From Zoogloea sp. (GTDB taxonomy: Bacteria > Pseudomonadota > Gammaproteobacteria > Burkholderiales > Rhodocyclaceae), in the NCBI GenBank assembly GCA_023150095.1, contig JAKLLO010000054.1:1-44744 (forward strand): a DNA stretch of 44,744 nt, written 5' to 3'. The translations under genes were made by a program, and so were the position numbers. Shown here piece after piece: positions 40,232 through 44,744 of the stretch (position 1 is its first letter; every line of letters begins with the position of its first letter). The notes beneath the pieces were generated by a model, which was not told the origin of the DNA, made no database searches, and was given only the letters and a program-made list of their open reading frames with translations.

Positions 40232-40920
40232 TGCGGGCCTCCCTTCTTGTCGGCACCGGTCTTCCCGTGCTTCAGGTCGTGCATGTGCAGGTTGTCGTCC
40301 ATGCCATAGACGTCCACATCCACCGGCAGCGTCTCTTCCTCAAGGCCATCCACATGACCGTGGTCGTGATGGGGCAGCTCGCCGGTACGCAGGAAGTTCC
40401 AGGCCACCTGCAGGAAGCGGAAGCACATCAGGCTGGAACCCAGGGGGATTGCGCTATAGACGATCCAGGTGGGCCATTCCAGATCCGGCGTGGTGGGGCC
40501 TTCCGGCACATCGCCAAACTCGGCCCCGGTCAGGCTGAGGAAAGCATAGTGGGCACCGTTCTCCCACACGAAGTGGGCGCCCAGGGTTGCCACAGTGGCG
40601 GTGAACAGCGCGCCGGCCATCAGCCCGAACAGGATGAACTTGCCACGGGTGTTGTCGGACAGGCGGTTGATGAGCACATCGACGCCCACGTGGATGCCGG
40701 TCCGCACGCCATAAGCCGCGCCGAACTTGGCCATCCACACGAACATGATGATGCACAGCTCCTGGGTCCAGCTCACATTGAGGGACAGGAGCCAGTCCTG
40801 AAGGCCGGGAATGCTGAGACCGGCCAGATATCGGTGAACAACCGCGAGAAAGATGATCGCAGTCGCACCGCCCATGAGGAGCGTGATGATCCACTCCTCG
40901 AGGCGATCGAGAATCTTCAT
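40228..40920 (-). CDS. dctQ: TRAP transporter small permease DctQ
   Basis: A 230-residue protein with the four-helix DctQ core (about 10-170: EEWIITLLMGGATAIIFLAVV, SWTQELCIIMFVWMAKFGAAY and others). A hydrophilic C-terminal tail of about 45 residues follows, rich in His and Asp (HHDHGHVDGLEEE, then DDNLHMHDLKHGK). The core partners DctM. The tail is longer than in DctQ proteins I recall from rhizobia and enteric bacteria, and might bind metal. The ATG at 40920 starts the conserved core; an upstream in-frame start would enter the intergenic hairpin region. Confidence 0.94.
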   Translation of the reverse strand: MKILDRLEEWIITLLMGGATAIIFLAVVHRYLAGLSIPGLQDWLLSLNVSWTQELCIIMFVWMAKFGAAYGVRTGIHVGVDVLINRLSDNTRGKFILFGLMAGALFTATVATLGAHFVWENGAHYAFLSLTGAEFGDVPEGPTTPDLEWPTWIVYSAIPLGSSLMCFRFLQVAWNFLRTGELPHHDHGHVDGLEEETLPVDVDVYGMDDNLHMHDLKHGKTGADKKGGPQ

Positions 40921-40959
40921 GATTTGACCTCGCTGAAGAACGCAGCGGGAAAGGGACGC

Positions 40960-40989
40960 CCCCCGGGCCGGACGCATCCGGCCCGGGGG
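40960..40989 (-). promoter_or_regulatory. Strong hairpin between dctP and dctQ
   Basis: The 13-bp perfect stem CCCCCGGGCCGGA/TCCGGCCCGGGGG with loop CGCA begins 9 bp after the dctP stop. No U-run follows, so it probably protects the dctP 3' end from exonucleases or terminates partially. This would give more binding protein than permease, as in other binding-protein transport operons. Confidence 0.75.
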
Positions 40990-40998
40990 TGATGGAGA

Positions 40999-42012
40999 TT
41001 ACAGCTTCGAAGGATCGAAGCCGGTTTCCTTGTAGATGGACTGGATCAGATCCTTGCCGATCCGGCCTTCCATCTTCTGGTGGACGGGCACCAGCGCCTT
41101 CTTGAAGGCGAGCTTCTCGTCCTTGGTGGGCATATAGACCTGGGTCTTGCCGCTCTTCTTGATGGCCTCGAGGGACTTGTCGTTCTCTTCCTGGGCGATC
41201 TTGTTGGCGTAGGTGGTGGATTCCTTCATCGCCTGTTCAAGCTGGCCACGGACATCCGGGGGCAGGCCGTCCCAGAACTTCTTGTTGGCGATCACCGCGT
41301 AACCCAGATAGCCGTGATCGGTCACGGTCAGGTGCTTCTGCACCTCGTGCATCTTCTGGGTGTACATGTTGGAGTGGGGGTTCTCGGTGCCATCCACGAC
41401 GCCCGTCTGCAGGGCCTGGTACACCTCCGAGAAGGCCATCACCTGCGGCAGGCCGCCGACCGAGCGGATTTCCTCTTCAAGCACCTTGGACGACTGGATG
41501 CGCAGCTTCTTGCCCTTCAGATCGGCCGGGGTGCGGATCGGGGTGTTGGCCGAGAAGGACTTGAAGCCGTTGTCCCAGAAAGCCAGGCCGACGATGCCCT
41601 TGGGCTCGAGCTTCTTCAGGATGCTGGCGCCCACCGGGCCCTGGGTGATCCGGTGCAGTTCGGTGTAATCGTCAAAGATGTAAGGCAGGTCGAAAGCCTC
41701 GAACTCCTTCACGCCCAGCGGGCCAAACTTGGCCAGGGACGGCGCCAGCATCTGCACGGCGCCCAGCTGCAGGGCTTCAAGTTCTTCCTTGTCCTTGTAA
41801 AGTGCGCTATTGGCGAAGACCTCGACCTTCACCTTGCCCTTGGTCAGCTCTTCGGCGCGTTTCTTGAAGAACTCCGACGCCTTGCCCTTCGGGGTGTCGG
41901 CGGCCACCACGTGGCTGAACTTGATGACGATCGGCGCCTGAGCAGCGGCCATGCCGGAGAAGGTGGCAAGGCCAAGGGCGGCAAGACTGAAAATGGCGGT
42001 GCGACGTTTCAT
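40999..42012 (-). CDS. dctP: TRAP transporter substrate-binding protein DctP
   Basis: A 337-residue periplasmic binding protein. The signal peptide runs from MKRRTAIFSLAALGLATFSG to AAAQ (cleavage near residue 25). It is followed by IVIKFSHVVAADTPKGKA, the strand-helix start of the DctP fold, and KGKKLRIQSSKVLEEE, which carries the conserved Arg that pairs with the ligand carboxylate. C4-dicarboxylates such as malate, succinate or fumarate are the likely ligands by similarity and by the linked DctS/DctR-like pair. The ATG at 42012 was chosen for its signal peptide; an in-frame start at 42183 would cover the divergent promoter region. Confidence 0.95.
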   Translation of the reverse strand: MKRRTAIFSLAALGLATFSGMAAAQAPIVIKFSHVVAADTPKGKASEFFKKRAEELTKGKVKVEVFANSALYKDKEELEALQLGAVQMLAPSLAKFGPLGVKEFEAFDLPYIFDDYTELHRITQGPVGASILKKLEPKGIVGLAFWDNGFKSFSANTPIRTPADLKGKKLRIQSSKVLEEEIRSVGGLPQVMAFSEVYQALQTGVVDGTENPHSNMYTQKMHEVQKHLTVTDHGYLGYAVIANKKFWDGLPPDVRGQLEQAMKESTTYANKIAQEENDKSLEAIKKSGKTQVYMPTKDEKLAFKKALVPVHQKMEGRIGKDLIQSIYKETGFDPSKL

Positions 42013-42056
42013 CTTTGTCTCCAATAAAATACTTCTATTCTTGAACAAGCTGCCGT

Positions 42057-42070
42057 TATGGCGTGCCATA
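42057..42070. promoter_or_regulatory. Palindrome in the dctP-sensor kinase intergenic region
   Basis: The 14-bp TATGGCGTGCCATA has 6-bp perfect arms around GT and is centred 51 bp before the dctP ATG. The 169-bp divergent gap (42013-42181) also holds two TGTGGA direct repeats 15 bp apart (42106 and 42121). These are candidate sites for the FixJ-type regulator encoded nearby; a clear -35/-10 pair was not found. Confidence 0.45.
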
Positions 42071-42181
42071 CCGCGAGTGTCGGCAAGGCGCGCCGCTGCC
42101 TCAATTGTGGATAACCGCAGTGTGGAAATTGCGGATGCCCACAACCGGTCCAACCCGTCATAACGCAGGCTGTACCCACCC

Positions 42182-44158
42182 ATGATCGCCAGCCCCTTGC
42201 CACCCTCACCCGCCTCCCCGCCGCCTCGCGTCTACTGGAGCCTGCCCTACGCCGCCGTCGTGCTGTTCATCGCCACCATGGCCGCCCTGCTGTGGCTCAC
42301 CCACCGCCAGGACGCCGAGGAGCAGCGCGCCACGCTCATCAACGACGTGCTGTGGATGGAGCAGAACCTGTCCTTCCAGTTCGAGCGCAACAACGCCCAG
42401 CTCACCCAGCTCGGGCCAGAGCTGCTCGGCACCCACAGCCGTGGTGCGGCCACCGAAGCCCGCATCAAGCGGGCCCTCGACCCGGAGAGCGGGCTGATCC
42501 GCATCCTGTGGCTTGGCCCCGACGGCAAGGTGAAGGACGCCGAGCCGCCCTACACCGACAGCCATCTGGTGGGCGAAGCCACCGGCAGCTTCCCGTCCGA
42601 CGCCGCGTTCCGCCTCTCCCGCTCCCTCGGCCGGCCCACCTACAGCGACGCCTACGCGGTCATCGACAACCAGACCCACTTCGAGGTTCACGTGCCGATC
42701 TTCGAGGGCGGACGCCACCTGGGCACGGTCGTCGGCGTGTATTCGGTCAATGAAATCCTGACCCACCAGGTGCCCTGGTGGTTCTCCGAGCGCTACCGGG
42801 TGGCGGTGGCGAACAACCTGGGCGCCGAGATCGCCGCCAAGTCGAAGGTGTCGCCCCTGTCGGGCCTCGCCTACGAGATTCCCTTCGAGCCGCCGGGCCA
42901 CGGGCTGGATCTGCAGATCACCGCCTACAAATCCGAAGTGCGCTGGATCTCGCTGCTGCTGATGGGCTCGCTGGGCGTGCTCGCCGCGGCCATCGTGTGG
43001 AGCCTGTGGCAGTTGCGCCGCCACATGGTCCGTCGCCAGGCCGCCGAGCAGGCCCTGCGCAGCGAGCACGCCTTCCGCAAGGCGATGGAAGATTCCCTCA
43101 ACACCGGCATGCGTGCCCGCGACCTGCAGGGCCGCATCACCTACGTGAACCCGGCCTTCTGCCGGATGGTCGGCTGGAGCGCCGAGGAGCTCGTCGGGCT
43201 CCTCCCGCCCATGCCCTACTGGGCGCCCGAGAGCCTCGAACGCACCTACGAGGTCCACCAGATGATCCTCGGCGGCAACGCGCCGCCCCAGGGCGTCGAG
43301 ATCCGCCTGATGCGCAGGAGCGGCGAACGCTTCGACGCGCTGCTGATCGAGGCCCCGCTGATCGACGCCGACGGCCACCAGATCGGCTGGATGGGTTCGA
43401 TGGTGGACGTCACCGAACAGAAGCGCACCCAGGAGCTCGCCCGCCAGCAGCAGGAACGCCTGCAGGCCACCGCGCGGCTGGTCACGATGGGCGAGATGGC
43501 CTCCACCCTCGCCCACGAGCTCAATCAGCCCCTGGCTGCCATCTCCAGCTACAACACTGGCTGCCTCAACATGATCGAGCATGGTGCGCTCTCGGACGGC
43601 GAGCTCACCGGCATCCTCCAGAAGATCGGCAAGCAGGCCCAGCGCGCCGGGCAGATCATCCGCCGGGTCCATGCCTTCGTGCGGCGCTCCGAACCCAAGT
43701 TCGAGGCCGCCGACCTGAACGCCATCATCCGCGAAGCCGTCGGCCTGGTTGAACCCGACGCCGTGCGGCGCGGCGTGGACATCGACGTGGATCTCGACGA
43801 CACCCTGCCCGGCGTGCAGGTGGACCCGGTGATGATCGAGCAGGTGGCCGTCAATCTGATCCGCAACGGCATGGACGCCATGGCCGACACCCCGCGGGCC
43901 GAGCGCCACCTGCAGCTCACCACCCACGAGGTCGACGGCATGCTGGTGTTCAGCGTGGCCGACCGGGGCAAGGGCATCCCGCCCGATGTCGCCGAAAAGC
44001 TCTTCGCCCCGTTCTTCACCACCAAGGAAGAAGGCATGGGCATGGGCCTCAACATCTGCCGCTCCATCGCCGAGCTGCACCGCGGCCGCCTCACCTTCGA
44101 AGCCCATCCGGGCGGTGGTACGATTTTCAACTTCTCGCTCCCGGTGCACATCCCATGA
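42182..44158 (+). CDS. dctS: Sensor histidine kinase (DctS/DctB-like) for C4-dicarboxylate transport
   Basis: A 658-residue membrane kinase. It has TM1 (about 19-38), a periplasmic sensor region (about 40-255), TM2 (about 258-279), a PAS domain (about 295-410, MRARDLQGRITYVNPAFCRM), and a HisKA domain with phosphorylated His445 in LAHELNQPLAAIS. The HATPase domain has N box VNLIRNGMDAM and G boxes DRGKGIPP and GMGMGLNICRS. Its location, divergent from dctPQM and overlapping the response regulator by 4 bp (ATGA), supports a role in sensing external dicarboxylates. DctS of Rhodobacter capsulatus is the closest functional analogue that I know of; the ligand is inferred from context. Confidence 0.88.
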   Translation: MIASPLPPSPASPPPRVYWSLPYAAVVLFIATMAALLWLTHRQDAEEQRATLINDVLWMEQNLSFQFERNNAQLTQLGPELLGTHSRGAATEARIKRALDPESGLIRILWLGPDGKVKDAEPPYTDSHLVGEATGSFPSDAAFRLSRSLGRPTYSDAYAVIDNQTHFEVHVPIFEGGRHLGTVVGVYSVNEILTHQVPWWFSERYRVAVANNLGAEIAAKSKVSPLSGLAYEIPFEPPGHGLDLQITAYKSEVRWISLLLMGSLGVLAAAIVWSLWQLRRHMVRRQAAEQALRSEHAFRKAMEDSLNTGMRARDLQGRITYVNPAFCRMVGWSAEELVGLLPPMPYWAPESLERTYEVHQMILGGNAPPQGVEIRLMRRSGERFDALLIEAPLIDADGHQIGWMGSMVDVTEQKRTQELARQQQERLQATARLVTMGEMASTLAHELNQPLAAISSYNTGCLNMIEHGALSDGELTGILQKIGKQAQRAGQIIRRVHAFVRRSEPKFEAADLNAIIREAVGLVEPDAVRRGVDIDVDLDDTLPGVQVDPVMIEQVAVNLIRNGMDAMADTPRAERHLQLTTHEVDGMLVFSVADRGKGIPPDVAEKLFAPFFTTKEEGMGMGLNICRSIAELHRGRLTFEAHPGGGTIFNFSLPVHIP

Positions 44159-44744
44159 GCAATCCCGCCATGCCCCTCGCCCACATCGTCGACGACGACG
44201 AAGCCATCCGCGACGCCCTCAGCTGGCTGTTCCGCACCCGCAACGTGGCCGCCCGCGCCTGGGCCTCGGCCGAAGACTTCCTCGCCGCCTGGCAGCCCGA
44301 CTGGCAGGGCTGCATCGTGCTCGACATCCGGATGCGCGAGATGAGCGGCCTCGAATGTTTCGATGCCCTGCTGGAGCGCGGCAACACCCTGCCGGTGATC
44401 TTCCTCACCGGCCACGGCGACGTGCCGATGGCGGTGGGCGCCCTCAAGAAAGGCGCCTTCGACTTCCTCGAAAAACCCGTGGAGGACAACGCGCTGGTGG
44501 ACGTGGTGATCCGCGCGCTGGCCACCAACGCCCGCCATCAGGCCAACCAGGAAACCCAGGCCACCGTCGCCACCCGCCTCGCCCAGCTCACCCCGCGGGA
44601 GCAGGAAGTCATGCAGCTGGTGCTGGCCGGCAAGTTCAACAAGGTGATCGCCGACGAGCTGAACATCTCGATGCGCACCGTCGAGGTGCACCGCTCGCGG
44701 GTGTTCGAGAAGATGGGCGTGCGCTCGGCGGTGGAGCTGGCGCA
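44155..44744 (+). CDS. dctR: FixJ/NarL-type response regulator (DctR-like), partial
   Basis: The first 196 codons are in the window; the gene runs off the right edge shortly before its expected end. The receiver domain shows HIVDDDEAIRDALSW, phosphorylated Asp57 in VLDIRMREMSG, VIFLTGHGDVPMAV with the conserved Thr, and the Lys in FLEKPVED. A LuxR-type helix-turn-helix follows (LTPREQEVMQLVLAGKFNKV, then ISMRTVEVHRSRVFEKMGV). There is no AAA domain, so unlike rhizobial DctD it would not need sigma-54. It is presumed to activate dctPQM. Its ATG overlaps the kinase stop. Confidence 0.92.
   Translation, partial: MSNPAMPLAHIVDDDEAIRDALSWLFRTRNVAARAWASAEDFLAAWQPDWQGCIVLDIRMREMSGLECFDALLERGNTLPVIFLTGHGDVPMAVGALKKGAFDFLEKPVEDNALVDVVIRALATNARHQANQETQATVATRLAQLTPREQEVMQLVLAGKFNKVIADELNISMRTVEVHRSRVFEKMGVRSAVELA

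Noticed and set aside
42038..42070. Sigma-54 promoter before dctP, suggested by TGGCACG on the minus strand
   Set aside because: The -12 element does not fit: where TTGCA is needed the sequence is AACGG, and GC is two bases too far. The linked regulator has no AAA domain.
42106..42114. A perfect DnaA box (TTATCCACA on the minus strand), as sign of a replication origin
   Set aside because: A single box plus one weak copy, no AT-rich unwinding region, and no dnaA/dnaN or partition genes nearby. It is more likely part of a regulator site or chance.

Overview
The window is 44.7 kb of GC-rich chromosomal DNA from a betaproteobacterium, most probably of the order Rhodocyclales (Azoarcus/Thauera/Dechloromonas relatives). 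This placement is an inference. It rests on the gene order ndk-rlmN-pilW-rodZ-ispG-hisS-yfgM-bamB-der-hfq-hflX-hflK-hflC-DUF2065-hisZ-purA-(tRNA-Leu)2-rnr-rlmB and on an exosortase A type exopolysaccharide locus whose first glycosyltransferase resembles the Daro_2409 family. Coding density is high. No insertion sequences, phage genes or CRISPR arrays were seen.

Positions 1-12.6 kb (all minus strand) hold the capsule/exopolysaccharide operon of the XrtA/PEP-CTERM system. In transcription order it reads: export lipoprotein, chain-length determinant, tyrosine autokinase, outer-membrane beta-barrel, ExeA-like ATPase, polysaccharide deacetylase, FemAB-like protein, two glycosyltransferases, asparagine-synthase-like amidotransferase, and a glycosyltransferase cut by the left edge. 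Several junctions overlap by 4 bp. The exosortase itself is not in the window and would be expected further left. The 200-bp leader carries a perfect 9-bp inverted repeat.

Positions 12.8-16.5 kb hold a putative envelope lipid or lipoprotein transport set: a DUF1302-type outer-membrane protein, a LolD/MacB-like ABC ATPase with no permease beside it, and a divergent LolA-like periplasmic protein. A HugZ-like heme/flavin split-barrel protein follows.

Positions 16.4-35.7 kb hold the housekeeping block, nearly all on the minus strand. It covers RNA metabolism (rnr, rlmB, rlmN, hfq, hisS, two identical tRNA-Leu(CAG) genes on the plus strand), membrane quality control (hflK/hflC), envelope assembly (bamB, yfgM-like, rodZ, pilW), GTPases (der, hflX), isoprenoid synthesis (ispG), and histidine and purine synthesis (hisZ, purA). 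rlmB is damaged: near its 5' end about 17 codons are missing and an in-frame amber codon sits at the junction.

Positions 35.7-38.9 kb hold ccoS and ccoI, which serve copper loading and assembly of cbb3 oxidase. Between ccoS and ndk lies a 362-bp gap that looks empty of genes but contains an FNR/Anr box, a -10 element spaced exactly for a class II FNR promoter, about 110 nt of structured sequence and a strong intrinsic terminator. I read this as an undescribed oxygen-regulated small RNA, and it is the most interesting observation in the window.

Positions 38.9-44.7 kb hold a TRAP C4-dicarboxylate transporter (dctP-dctQ-dctM). It is divergent from its probable sensor kinase and FixJ-type response regulator; the regulator is cut by the right edge.
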